Shown piece after piece: positions 32,181-41,739 of a DNA stretch of 64,000 nucleotides. This DNA is from Kiritimatiellia bacterium. Its GTDB lineage: Bacteria; Verrucomicrobiota; Kiritimatiellia; WLWN01. Both the position numbers and the translations under genes were made by a program. Position 1 is the first letter of the stretch; each line of letters opens with the position of its first letter. The stretch is taken from NCBI GenBank assembly GCA_012103575.1, contig WLWN01000001.1:1317792-1381791 (forward strand). Reading direction: 5' to 3'. The notes beneath the pieces were generated by a model. The model did not search any database. It was not told where the DNA came from and saw nothing but the letters and a program-made list of their open reading frames with translations.

Positions 32181-33026
32181 AAGCTTTTTGAGAACTGTTT
32201 CGAAAAGCATCTCATCTGTTTCCTCCGATTGAACTTCTTCGGATCTAAACGCCAATTTTTTTTGGCTTTCATTTTCTTGTATACCACCGCCATCATTAAA
32301 AAGCCTCTGGATCCTTTCGAGAACTTCTTGATTCCCGACAAAGGCCTTCTTATGCATCGCTACTTCTTGGGCTAAAGTCGTTTCTAAGTGATCGCGGAGA
32401 TTTCGAGAGCGGTCCGTTTTTAATTTCACTAATATTTTTCTCGAAGATAACGCCATCCGGTTAGCAAGATCAATGGCATGTGATTGGACTTCGGACCTGG
32501 GAAGAACCCGCATTTTCATTCCGCGTTTTTTTAATTCACGGCCTTTATATTCTCTGGCTGTAAATAAAATTTCATGGCCTAAATCTTTTCCAAAGTAGTG
32601 AGGGAAAACCAGCGTTGACCCAAATCCCGGTGTAAACCCAAACTGCATGAATCGAGACGAATACACGCTCTCTTCACTGAAAATCGTTAAATCACAAAGC
32701 ATCCCCATGGCCCATCCCGCTCCAAGCGCATGACCTTGCATGGCAGCAATGACAGGAATTTCGCAATTTAAAGGAAGCTCATAAAGCGGCATATCGGAGA
32801 AATCAGCACCCCCTTCTTGAAGCGTCAATAACTCTTGTTTAGTTCCTCCACAGATAAAATAATGATCGAATCCAGTCAAAACCACTACTTTATATCTAGG
32901 TGTGTTCCGAGTATGTTCAAAAACTTCTATGACCCCTTTAATAAAAGCTTCCGAAAAGGTATTTTTGCTGGCCTTGTCACAAAGCGTCACTATGACAACT
33001 CCATTTTCGTAGGCTTCTATCTTCAC
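31758..33026 (-). CDS. Trans-AT PKS fragment F: ECH domain and ACP3
   Basis: 422 residues. The first 250 form a crotonase-fold domain resembling the PksI-like ECH of beta-branching (NTFSEAFIKGVIEVFE, VVVLTGFDHYFICGGTKQ, PVIAAMQGHALGAGWAMGMLCD, MQFGFTPGFGSTL). ACP3 follows with EMGLDSISSATWMRQV. The start of ACP4 is then cut by an extra base in a G4 run (31795-31798). The nominal GTG start is arbitrary: the frame is open back to the TAA that ends fragment E, and the intervening residues (KDWVELNTDAALASERGILEV) look like authentic ECH leader, so E and F were probably one protein. Confidence 0.85.
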   Translation of the reverse strand: MKIEAYENGVVIVTLCDKASKNTFSEAFIKGVIEVFEHTRNTPRYKVVVLTGFDHYFICGGTKQELLTLQEGGADFSDMPLYELPLNCEIPVIAAMQGHALGAGWAMGMLCDLTIFSEESVYSSRFMQFGFTPGFGSTLVFPHYFGKDLGHEILFTAREYKGRELKKRGMKMRVLPRSEVQSHAIDLANRMALSSRKILVKLKTDRSRNLRDHLETTLAQEVAMHKKAFVGNQEVLERIQRLFNDGGGIQENESQKKLAFRSEEVQSEETDEMLFETVLKKLRETLAEELSMQAAQVDDEAAFIEMGLDSISSATWMRQVSDHYGVSMAAPEVYNHPTLIRLTKHVIKKGKEQGCFASTKKATSIPISSKKKLHGDLVDPPQRVFKPREIQSEETDETLFESVLKKLRETPSRRAEYAGSTG

Positions 33027-33110
33027 TACATCAGAATCAACTTTAACGACTTCCAGTATTCCTCGTTCTGAAGCAAGAGCTGCATCCGTATTGAGTTCGA
33101 CCCAATCTTT

Positions 33111-36100
33111 TTAAACCTTCGCTTTTTGCGCCTTTTGAGCAAGAGGCGTCAAAGGATTCGAGAGTTCTCTTGTTTGATGAGAGATACCTTGGGAAAGATG
33201 CCTTTTTAATTGGACTAAAGACGTTCGAGGATACCCCGCTAATTCACAAGCCATTTCCATCGCATAAGAATCCACCTCATTTTCAGGAAGGACTAGCAGA
33301 CCTATCCCTTTTTCTTTCAGTTGCTTACCCGTAAAGGCGGTTCCCGAAGATAACAACTCTTCTCCAAAATTCTCTCCAAAACGTTCAATAAAGAGGCTAC
33401 GCTCTTCCTGGGATGGAAGCCATACAGCTCCCTTGTGATGATACTGATAGAGACCCTCTTCACTACAAACCATAAGGTCACATACACTTCCCATCAACCA
33501 GCCCATCCCTTTACTGTGACCTTTCATTACTGCAATAACAGGAACTTCACACTCTAGGCATACGTGAGTAACCTTTTTTTCAAATAATGATTCTCTTTCT
33601 TCTGCTCCTCCTGTTAAGAAAAACTGGTCACCTCCAGTCAATAATATCACCCTGACTTCTGGCTGATTTCGAACCGCCTCAAAACATTGAGTTAAACCCG
33701 AGATTACTCCCTCTGATAATAAATTCTGATTTGCAAAGTCATTGACTTGAATGGAAAAGACACCCTGTCCACAGCCGTATAATTCAACGCACAATGACGC
33801 AGGAGCAGAAATCTCACTCTGTATTGCAGTAGGCTGCTCGACACGTTCAAGTGATTTTAGAGACCGCTTCTTTAAAGACACAGAAGGAATCGGGAAGGTT
33901 TCAGACGAGATGGCTGAATGGGTAAGACAAACCTTGGAAGGTTTTAAAGACCTTTTTTCGACCTTAAAACCTTCAACATTGTTAGAAATTTCCGGTACTG
34001 TGGCTTTCCTATTTATTCCAAAAACCCGATACAGATCCCTACCAAAAGGATAGGTAGGCAGGCTAATGCGGGAAGGTTTGCTATCACCATATAATCTGTC
34101 CCAATCAAAAACGAGCCCTTTAACCCACAAGTCTAAAAGTTTTGAATATTTTCTTTTCTTAATCCAGGCATCAATCGTTGTTGCCATATCTTCATCATGA
34201 GCAAAAACTGTTAAGGTTTCTTTATTCCGTTTGACCTGTCCACGGTAAAGGTATTTCACATTATCTTTACCTTCTAAAAACCCTTTTAGTTTTTCTTCTA
34301 GTTCCTCCACTGATCCTACGATCAATCCCAACCGCTCTTCCATGGCCTCACGACCCACTTGGAGGGTGTAGGCCACGTCTTGAAGACGTGGCGTCAAAGG
34401 TCGGAGGTCCAACGTCGAAGGATGGACGTAATCAATAAGATTTTGGGCATACGTTCTGAGACGATCTTCATTTTTCGCCGACAAAACGATCAAAGCGAGG
34501 CGGTCAACAGGAATCTTCGACCTTCGACCTTGGACTTTAGACTCATCGAGGTACTCCTCAATGACCATATGTGCATTTGTACCACTAAAGCTAAAAGCGC
34601 TAATCGCTGCCAAACGTGAATCGTTCGCATGCGTTGGCCAATCGGTTAAAGATCGATTTACAAAAACCGGGCTATTCTCAAAATCAATATGCTCATTGGG
34701 TTTATCAAAATTGATCGATGGCGCCATCTGTTTATGTTTCAGGCTTAATAAAACTTTGATCAGGCTCAACACACCTGCTGCTGCCGTGGTGTGCCCGATA
34801 TTGGCTTTCAAAGAACCGATTGCACAAAATTTCTTCTTTTTTGTAAACTTTTGAAAACTATCGGTCAGGGCATGTATCTCTATTGGATCTCCTAATTTTG
34901 TGGCTGTGCCATGTGCTTCTATGTATTGAATATCTTCAACGTTTATCTGGCTTTTTTTGTAAACAGATTCCTCTAACTGGCATTGGGACATAAAACTTGG
35001 CACCGTAATCCCTGAAGTCTGACCATCTTGATTGGTTCCACTACCCCGTATGACACCATAAATCTGATCATGGTCCCGCTCTGCTTCTTCTAATCTTTTT
35101 AAGATAGCAACCCCTACTCCATCACCCACGACAATCCCGTCGGCCGCATTATCAAATGGACGACAGGTTCCCGCAGATGAAAGCATTCCTGCATTATTCA
35201 TGGCCAGAAAAGTTCCAGGGTGTGTGTACAGCGTGATTCCACCGGCAATAGCCAAATCAATATCTTGGTTCTTTAATCCTTGGCAAGCGAGATCGATAGC
35301 CACTAACGAAGAGGAGCATGCTGTATTGATCGCCAAAGCTGGACCTTTTAAATTGAGGTAGTATGCAATGCGGGCAGATAAGATACTCGTGTCATTGCCC
35401 AACATAGAAAAATGTGAAAAGTCTGATGTTTGAGGCGCTCCACCCATGGTCCCTATAAACGTTCCAATCGGTTGTTCCTGTAATCGCGATTGAGGATACC
35501 CTGCATCTTCTAATGCGCTGTAGCTTTCTTCTAAAAGAATGCGTTGTGCCGGATCCATGTGATTAGTTTCTTTGGGAGAAATATTGAAAAACGCGGGATC
35601 AAAACATTCTAAGTCTTCTATCGCACCATAATAACTTGGAACCCTATTCGAAGAATGTTGCTCAAAAAAATTGAGCCATTCTTCGTTCTTAATTTCTCCG
35701 ATCGCATTTTTCCCTTGGCTCACCAATTCCCAAAATTCATCAAGTCCGTTAGCGCCAGCACAACGACAGGAGATTCCGATAATCGCAATGTCATTTTTTC
35801 TTTTAGAATCACGATATAGAGGAGATAAACTAGCAGAGGCTTTTGATTCGGTCTCAACCCTTAGTTTCTTATGCTCTACTGGTGTAGGAGAACTCTCTGG
35901 TTCTGTCGACACGGGAACTCTTTCCGGCAGACGACTTTCAATATATTGTGCGAAGGCATCCAATGTATTGTATTCAAAGATAACGCTTGTTGGTAAATTT
36001 AGTTTAAATTCCTTATTAATTTCTTCTAGCAATTCAAGTGCGTTGAGAGAAGTGATTCCAAGGGCTTGAATCATTTCTATTTCTTCAACTTCCTCACGCT

Positions 36101-38420
36101 GAAATTCTAAAACCTCAGCAAAAATAGCCACTAAATTTGTTTTAACGTGCGTTATTTCCTGAAGAACGGAATCATGATTTTTCATTTTTAACGCCAGATC
36201 ATTTTTCCCTAAGTCTCTAACCTCAACAGCACGTTTTTCTTCTCCCTTGTCCATCGACTCAGGATAGGAAATATGACCTTTATTCAACATGATCTCCAAC
36301 GCTTCCGGGTAAGGCGTTTGGTCCGATAACTTTTTTGCGTTATAATCGCAACGCTCTGAAGAGCTAAACTGTTTATCTTTTTTAAGTTTAAATAGACAAT
36401 AACTTACCCATCCTTTCTCAAGCGCTATAGAATTATTTGCGTAATTTTTCCATGTATCTTGAACAACACCAGGTAGATCTTTTGTATTTTTTTCGTATTC
36501 GGGATCGTATTGAAAATTTGCAATTTGCGGAGACACATCAATGATTTCATCAATAACGAGATGGTGCCTGGATAGAAGACCCGCCCATTCATCCAGGGTT
36601 GGAATGTAAATTTCGACATTAGGATCGGCAATGGAACCTCGTAAATTCGCCGTAAAATCCATCAACAAAATGTGACCTTTCTCGTTAAGAGAAGATGAAA
36701 TGTTCTGAAATAAACCATCCTTATCACGAACATGACAGCTAACTTCGACCCCAATAATCAGTTCATATTTGTCATGAAACGTATCTTTCGAACTATCTTT
36801 ATGAAAAATAGTGGCACGAGAACTCAATTTCATTTGTTCAATACGCTGATTCCCTAAATCTGCCTGAGCTCTGGTAATGGTAAATCCATGCGTTTCTATA
36901 TGAGGATAAAGTTTCGCGATTTGAATCACATCGGTTCCATGCCCACAGCCAAAATCAAGCACCTTACGAACCTGTGAAAAATCTTCTTTGCAAAACAGAA
37001 CTTGGCGCATCTCAATTTGTTTGGCCTTTATTAATTTTGCTTCTTCGGCAAATTTTTCTGGATGAAGAAAAACCCTGCTCATCGAAAACCCAGGTATCTT
37101 TTCGGGAAAAGGACAAAAGGTTAAATACTCTTCTTGGAACTCTTGACGACTATACGTAGCCCCAAAGTTATAAAACTCTGCTGCTTTGTTATCAAAGTTT
37201 TCATCAATAGAACTTATTCCCGTTGACTCATTCACACCATGCTTCTGATGAACTCCTATCCAACAGCGTCTCTTAACAAATGGAGGAGGCGTAAAAGATG
37301 GTGGGGAAACTGTTATCGGTTCTTCCTTTTCTTTGTAAAACCTTTGCATGAACCCTTTGTGTTCAGCTAAAAAATAGTGAACGAGTTTTTTCAAAGTAGA
37401 ATGCCCAAAAAACAGAATAGGTTTAATCTCCATCTTATAATGTTTGGTAAGCAAACCTGCAAATTCTGCTAAGCGAATCGAATCAAATCCGAAATCTGCT
37501 AAGTTGCTCTTTAAATTCAGCTTGTCATGGGTAATTTTAAGAAGCTGGCTGATCAACTCTTTTAAGTCCCAGACAACACATTCCTCAACACTCAAACCCC
37601 TCATCTTAGGCGGTCTACCTTGATTTAAAGTCCTGACAACACCCGAAGGAACTAACGGAGAGGACACTTGTCCGAAACCCAGAAGACGTTCCACACGGCT
37701 CTTTTGACCGACCAATACTAGATGTTGCGTCTTCTCCTGTAATAAAAGCTGTTCAAAAAGGGCTAGCCCTTCTCCAGCTTCTAAAAAACGTTGTCCACTT
37801 GATTCGAGATAAAAATGTGTCTGCTCACCAGCCTGGAACCCCATACCTCCATCCTTCCACAAGGGCCAGTTGATCACAACTGACTTTCCAAATCGTTTCC
37901 CTGCGGCTTTTAACTCATTCCGATAATCGGCATAAGCCATTTGAAAACGGTTAGCCACCGCATAGTCACAAGACCCAAAATCCCCTAAAATCGCTGAACT
38001 TGAGGAAAAGTAACAGATGAAATCAAGCGCTTCTTTAGCCAAAATTTTGTCCAACACAAGCGTCCCCTTGATTTTAGGATCTAATACCGTTTGGAAACTT
38101 TGCATGTCTTTTTCAAAAAGACTCCGACCTCCTTCAATACCTGCGGTGTGAAGGACTCCATGGATGGACCCCACATGCTCTTTCGCCGTTTTCAAGCCCT
38201 TTTTCATTCCGCTTTCATCAGATACATCGACTTGCAGATAGATGACCGAACCGCCTGACTTTTCCAAAGCCTGAATCCGGGTCTGTTTTTCGGGAATAAG
38301 GGCCGAACGGCCGATTAAAATAAGATTGGCGCCGTAACTTCTCGCAAGGTGCTCTGCAAATAGGAAGCCGAGTCCGCCACAACCACCGGTGATTAAGTAA
38401 GTCCCTCCTTGTTTCAACAA
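33111..38420 (-). CDS. Trans-AT PKS fragment E: KR2-ACP1-cMT-ACP2-KS3-ECH
   Basis: 1,769 residues. Order: ketoreductase Rossmann core (GGCGGLG at 12-18; Tyr 153 and Asn 157 in SCDYAVANRF); ACP1 with Ser 314 (FGFDSIRL); C-methyltransferase with SAM motif VLDFGCGHGTD at 487-497; ACP2 with Ser 791 (LGITSLNAL); KS3 from about 876 with Cys in NTACSSSLVAIDLA and His in EAHGTATKLGD and ANIGHTTAAAG; post-KS linker ending LPTYPFGRDLY; crotonase/ECH domain from about 1540 (ILLTGGDQFFLTGGAEE, PVIAVMKGHSKGMGWLMGSVCD). There is no AT. It is in the same frame as fragment D upstream, separated by TAG, and as F downstream, separated by TAA. Confidence 0.92.
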   Translation of the reverse strand: MLKQGGTYLITGGCGGLGFLFAEHLARSYGANLILIGRSALIPEKQTRIQALEKSGGSVIYLQVDVSDESGMKKGLKTAKEHVGSIHGVLHTAGIEGGRSLFEKDMQSFQTVLDPKIKGTLVLDKILAKEALDFICYFSSSSAILGDFGSCDYAVANRFQMAYADYRNELKAAGKRFGKSVVINWPLWKDGGMGFQAGEQTHFYLESSGQRFLEAGEGLALFEQLLLQEKTQHLVLVGQKSRVERLLGFGQVSSPLVPSGVVRTLNQGRPPKMRGLSVEECVVWDLKELISQLLKITHDKLNLKSNLADFGFDSIRLAEFAGLLTKHYKMEIKPILFFGHSTLKKLVHYFLAEHKGFMQRFYKEKEEPITVSPPSFTPPPFVKRRCWIGVHQKHGVNESTGISSIDENFDNKAAEFYNFGATYSRQEFQEEYLTFCPFPEKIPGFSMSRVFLHPEKFAEEAKLIKAKQIEMRQVLFCKEDFSQVRKVLDFGCGHGTDVIQIAKLYPHIETHGFTITRAQADLGNQRIEQMKLSSRATIFHKDSSKDTFHDKYELIIGVEVSCHVRDKDGLFQNISSSLNEKGHILLMDFTANLRGSIADPNVEIYIPTLDEWAGLLSRHHLVIDEIIDVSPQIANFQYDPEYEKNTKDLPGVVQDTWKNYANNSIALEKGWVSYCLFKLKKDKQFSSSERCDYNAKKLSDQTPYPEALEIMLNKGHISYPESMDKGEEKRAVEVRDLGKNDLALKMKNHDSVLQEITHVKTNLVAIFAEVLEFQREEVEEIEMIQALGITSLNALELLEEINKEFKLNLPTSVIFEYNTLDAFAQYIESRLPERVPVSTEPESSPTPVEHKKLRVETESKASASLSPLYRDSKRKNDIAIIGISCRCAGANGLDEFWELVSQGKNAIGEIKNEEWLNFFEQHSSNRVPSYYGAIEDLECFDPAFFNISPKETNHMDPAQRILLEESYSALEDAGYPQSRLQEQPIGTFIGTMGGAPQTSDFSHFSMLGNDTSILSARIAYYLNLKGPALAINTACSSSLVAIDLACQGLKNQDIDLAIAGGITLYTHPGTFLAMNNAGMLSSAGTCRPFDNAADGIVVGDGVGVAILKRLEEAERDHDQIYGVIRGSGTNQDGQTSGITVPSFMSQCQLEESVYKKSQINVEDIQYIEAHGTATKLGDPIEIHALTDSFQKFTKKKKFCAIGSLKANIGHTTAAAGVLSLIKVLLSLKHKQMAPSINFDKPNEHIDFENSPVFVNRSLTDWPTHANDSRLAAISAFSFSGTNAHMVIEEYLDESKVQGRRSKIPVDRLALIVLSAKNEDRLRTYAQNLIDYVHPSTLDLRPLTPRLQDVAYTLQVGREAMEERLGLIVGSVEELEEKLKGFLEGKDNVKYLYRGQVKRNKETLTVFAHDEDMATTIDAWIKKRKYSKLLDLWVKGLVFDWDRLYGDSKPSRISLPTYPFGRDLYRVFGINRKATVPEISNNVEGFKVEKRSLKPSKVCLTHSAISSETFPIPSVSLKKRSLKSLERVEQPTAIQSEISAPASLCVELYGCGQGVFSIQVNDFANQNLLSEGVISGLTQCFEAVRNQPEVRVILLTGGDQFFLTGGAEERESLFEKKVTHVCLECEVPVIAVMKGHSKGMGWLMGSVCDLMVCSEEGLYQYHHKGAVWLPSQEERSLFIERFGENFGEELLSSGTAFTGKQLKEKGIGLLVLPENEVDSYAMEMACELAGYPRTSLVQLKRHLSQGISHQTRELSNPLTPLAQKAQKAKV
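34393..34542. repeat. GTCNAAG heptamer arrays inside PKS linker (fragment E)
   Basis: Perfectly phased seven-base units: GTCAAAG, GTCGGAG, GTCCAAC, GTCGAAG from 34393, and CTTCGAC, CTTCGAC, CTTGGAC, TTTAGAC from 34515. They encode the linker after KS3. Confidence 0.75.
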
Positions 38421-38450
38421 GCTTCTTCCTCCTGCTTGCTGAGGACTTTG

Positions 38451-39818
38451 CTAAATCTGACACACATGCCGCTTTCCCTCTTGATACAAAATACTCTGGA
38501 CTTTGTTAGCTTGAAGCTCTCCCCAAAGTTTCTGCACCCAATCTTTCATACCTGTTTCTTGACTTTGTGGGGACACTGCTTGATAGATCGCAGCCATCTC
38601 GGTCTGTGGGAAAACCAGCCCCAAGGAGAGTTGAAAGCCTATCCAGGATTCCAGATAACAACGCTCGAGCGTATTTCCAAACTGACCTACTGATAACAAG
38701 CGCTTCGATTTAAGCCCAGCCGAAGCCATGGCTTGAAGAATATAAACCTGAGAAGAAAGATCCTGAATACAATACGAATCCTCCAAGGCCCATAGATAGA
38801 GTATGGCATCTATTTTACTGTGATCTTTCCGAATACTTTTGAAGGCCTTCTCATACGTGTCTCTATCCTTTCTGGAAACACGGTACCTGTATTCAGAATC
38901 TTTTTTGTAGCTACGGCCTTGCAAGATAAAGATCACCTTCGCTTGCGGATCAAGAGTTTTTATGGCTTTAACAAAGGCCTGTTGATTTTCCATATTTGAT
39001 AGAAAACAAAGCAGGGTTTTGATCTCAACCGAAGAAGGTTCCGACAAGGGTTCTTCTTGCCAGACTTCTTCAAAGATCATCAACTCAAAAGATTCCTCAA
39101 TGGCTGAAGTAGAAGCCTCGCCTACAAGTGTCTCAGCCAAATTTTCAGGTACAACTGCATCATAGTCTTGTTTTTTTGACTTTTCACTGCCCACTACTGA
39201 CTGCTGACCTATCCAATAACGCTCTCTTGCAAAGGGATAGGTCGGAAGACTTATACGCTGTGGTGAATGCTCATGATAAAGCTTGTTCCAATCCAACTCT
39301 AGGCCTTTAACCCATAAACTCAGCAGTTTTGATAGTTTTTTGCGGGCTATCCATCTGTCAATGGCTTCTTTCATATCATCATCTTGGCTAATGATGCTCA
39401 TGCCTTCTTTAGTGGGTTGAACCTGTCCTTGATAAGCGTCTGCAATACCCTGATCGCCAGCAATATAGGCTTGGAGCTTTTCAACCAGTTGCTCTATAGA
39501 ACCCACCATAAGACCTAAACGTTCCTCCATCGGTTCGCGACCCACCTGGAGGGTATAGGCCACGTCTTCAAGACGTAGCATCAAAGGTCGAAGGTCTTCA
39601 GCCACAGACTGATCCGCTGTGGCGGAAGAGTCCAAAGTCAAAGGATGGAGGTAATCAATAAGATTTTGGGCATACGCTTTGAGACGATCTTTATTTTTCG
39701 CTGACAAAACGATCAAAGCGGGGGGGGGCAACAGGTACCTTTGACCTTCGACCTTGGACCTTAGACTCATCGAGGTATTCCTCGATGACCACATGTGCAT
39801 TGGTCCCCGTAAATCCAA
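38451..39818 (-). CDS. Trans-AT PKS fragment D: post-KS2 linker and KR2 N-terminal half
   Basis: 455 residues. After about 30 out-of-frame residues it enters the KS2 linker (PPALIVLSAKNKDRLKAYAQNL to LPTYPFARERYW). It then has the structural, non-catalytic half of a trans-AT type ketoreductase (VIFILQGRSYKKDSEYRYRV, KIDAILYLWALEDSYC, ERCYLESWIGFQLSLGLVFP, YQEGKRHVCQI). It ends at TAG 38451-38453, followed in frame by QSPQQAGGRSLLKQGGTYLITGG of fragment E, where a Gln codon is expected. The linker contains a 12-residue insertion encoded by a palindromic repeat. Confidence 0.88.
   Translation of the reverse strand: MDLRGPMHMWSSRNTSMSLRSKVEGQRYLLPPPALIVLSAKNKDRLKAYAQNLIDYLHPLTLDSSATADQSVAEDLRPLMLRLEDVAYTLQVGREPMEERLGLMVGSIEQLVEKLQAYIAGDQGIADAYQGQVQPTKEGMSIISQDDDMKEAIDRWIARKKLSKLLSLWVKGLELDWNKLYHEHSPQRISLPTYPFARERYWIGQQSVVGSEKSKKQDYDAVVPENLAETLVGEASTSAIEESFELMIFEEVWQEEPLSEPSSVEIKTLLCFLSNMENQQAFVKAIKTLDPQAKVIFILQGRSYKKDSEYRYRVSRKDRDTYEKAFKSIRKDHSKIDAILYLWALEDSYCIQDLSSQVYILQAMASAGLKSKRLLSVGQFGNTLERCYLESWIGFQLSLGLVFPQTEMAAIYQAVSPQSQETGMKDWVQKLWGELQANKVQSILYQEGKRHVCQI
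39595..39629. repeat. REP-like palindrome inserted in PKS coding sequence
   Basis: GCCACAG (39601-39607) and CTGTGGC (39617-39623) form a stem within a unit that also occurs at 53939-53964 and, inverted and diverged, at 59905-59934. In the PKS it adds about 36 bp in frame (SSATADQSVAED on the minus strand) that the otherwise near-identical linkers at 30.0 and 34.4 kb lack. Confidence 0.75.
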
Positions 39819-41739
39819 AGGAGCTTACACAAGCCATCCGACTCTTTCCTTCCGGCATATCCCAATTCTTTAACGTGGTATTAATATAAAATGGGCTATT
39901 TTCTAGTTTAATACTTGGATTGATGGTCTCGAAATTAATGGTTGGAGGAATTTTTTTGTGTTTTAATGACAGCAAAACTTTCATAAGGCCAGATAATCCT
40001 GCAGTCGCCCCTGTATGCCCTATATTTGATTTTACCGAGCCTAGTGCACAGTATCCCGTCTTTTTTGTAAACGTACCAAATGATTGCTTCAAAGCAGATA
40101 CCTCTACAGGGTCTCCCAACTGAGTTCCTGTACCATGAGCTTCCACCATAGTGATATCCTCAGGGTTAATTTCAGCGTTTTTATAGACCTCGGTTTCTAA
40201 GTCAAACTGTGCTGAAACACTGGGCGCTGTAATTCCATTACTGGTTCCATCATAATTTAACCCATATCCTTTTATGACCCCATAAATATGGTCTCCATCT
40301 ATAGAGGCTTGTTTAAGTGGTTTTAAAACAATAGAAGCAATCGCCTCTGTAAATACAGTTCCATCTGCACGATGATCAAAAGAAAAACACCGACCTGAAG
40401 GAGAGGCGGCTCTTAAACTACAAAATGGCAGGTATGAATGCGGTGTAATCATTAGATTAACACCTCCAACGATCGATACTTCACATGTATTATTTCGCAA
40501 ACTATTACATGCTTCTGTTAGTGCCACTAAAGCTGATGAGCATGTTGTTTCGTAACAGATACAAGGACCTCTCCAATTGAACAGATAAGATAATCTTGCG
40601 GAATTTGTTGATGGCATATAAGTATGCCCCGGATAATCTCCTGACCATCCCCCAATAAATACACCTACTTTTCTATTGTCAAACTCCCTTGAAGGATACC
40701 CTGAATCTTCTAAAGATCTCCACATCTCTTGTAATAACAATCGATATTGAGGATCCATATTTTTAGCTTCTCGAGGAGAAATATTAAAAAATAAAGGATC
40801 AAATTGATCAATATCTTTGACAAAACCACCCTTTGTACAGTAGAGCTTGCCTTCTTTTCCTATCTCTGGATCATAATAATCATCTACATTAAATCTTTCT
40901 GGCGGGATTGTTCGAAGGCAGTCTTTTGCAGCACATAAGTTATCCCAAAATTCATGTACATCAGATGCTTCGGGAAACTTGCCTGAAATCCCTATAACAG
41001 CAATATCCTGGTCATCATCATTTTTGCCAGAACGATGACTTTTTGCATGGTAAACATGTACCCTTTTATCTGTTTTATGTCTTTTCTTCTTACATACAAC
41101 AACGTGCGGCACTGTGTTCGTCATTATTTTTCCAAAGGATTCTAATCCTTCCCCAACAGATAAATTTGTAAACCCTTTTTCTTCTAGATAGCTTTTTGTA
41201 TGGGGATCAGAAGCCATACCGATCGTCCAATTGCCCCAATTAATGCACCTGTATATAGTGTTGTTACCGGTGCTCATGAGATGGTTATGGAATCCATCTA
41301 TAAAGCTATTAGATAGGGCATAGTCGGATGTTCCAGAAAAGGCATAGGTCGAGGTAACAGACGAAAATAGCAAAAAATAATTAAGATCAAATCCTTTTTC
41401 AATAGATGCTTTAAAGACATTTTCTGAGCCTACTATTTTTGATGTTGTATTTTTTGAAAAGTCAGATTTTTCCTTGTTAATAATTAATTGGGACTGATAC
41501 TCGCCGGCTAAAAACAATACGGCTCGAATCGATGTAAATGTCTCACGGATATCTTCAAAAACATTATCTACGCCCTCTTTATTAGAGATATCAACTTGAT
41601 AATATATTACTTTAGCACCCTGATGTGTTAATGATTCTATCTGCTTTTCTTTCTCTTCTGTTAAGGGGGATCGTCCCATGAGAATTAAGGTTGGATTATC
41701 TACACTCTTTGCTACATGGCAGGCTACTTCAAATCCCAA
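39691..41739 (-). CDS. Trans-AT PKS fragment C: KR1 catalytic half and KS2
   Basis: 682 residues. It opens at the ketoreductase NADPH loop (the frame upstream reads IGGLGSLGFEVACHVAKS) with catalytic region FLLFSSVTSTYAFSGTSDYALSNSF. After only about 30 linker residues (no ACP) comes KS2: IAVIGISGKFPEA, Cys in ETTCSSALVALTEA, His in VEAHGTGTQLGDP and SNIGHTGATAG. It leaves frame after SKVPV in a run of nine G (39720-39728); the sister linkers have eight bases there, so a one-base expansion split it from fragment D. Confidence 0.88.
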   Translation of the reverse strand: MGFEVACHVAKSVDNPTLILMGRSPLTEEKEKQIESLTHQGAKVIYYQVDISNKEGVDNVFEDIRETFTSIRAVLFLAGEYQSQLIINKEKSDFSKNTTSKIVGSENVFKASIEKGFDLNYFLLFSSVTSTYAFSGTSDYALSNSFIDGFHNHLMSTGNNTIYRCINWGNWTIGMASDPHTKSYLEEKGFTNLSVGEGLESFGKIMTNTVPHVVVCKKKRHKTDKRVHVYHAKSHRSGKNDDDQDIAVIGISGKFPEASDVHEFWDNLCAAKDCLRTIPPERFNVDDYYDPEIGKEGKLYCTKGGFVKDIDQFDPLFFNISPREAKNMDPQYRLLLQEMWRSLEDSGYPSREFDNRKVGVFIGGWSGDYPGHTYMPSTNSARLSYLFNWRGPCICYETTCSSALVALTEACNSLRNNTCEVSIVGGVNLMITPHSYLPFCSLRAASPSGRCFSFDHRADGTVFTEAIASIVLKPLKQASIDGDHIYGVIKGYGLNYDGTSNGITAPSVSAQFDLETEVYKNAEINPEDITMVEAHGTGTQLGDPVEVSALKQSFGTFTKKTGYCALGSVKSNIGHTGATAGLSGLMKVLLSLKHKKIPPTINFETINPSIKLENSPFYINTTLKNWDMPEGKSRMACVSSFGFTGTNAHVVIEEYLDESKVQGRRSKVPVAPPRFDRFVSEK

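Noticed and set aside
39128..39310. Small plus-strand genes inside the PKS region (39128-39310, 33751-34053, 35671-36069 and similar)
   Set aside because: All are antisense shadows of conserved KS/KR/linker coding sequence without start signals or recognisable motifs.
29999..39766. CRISPR array from the repeated short units
   Set aside because: The units are 7-bp tandem repeats inside coding sequence without unique spacers, and no cas genes are present anywhere in the window.
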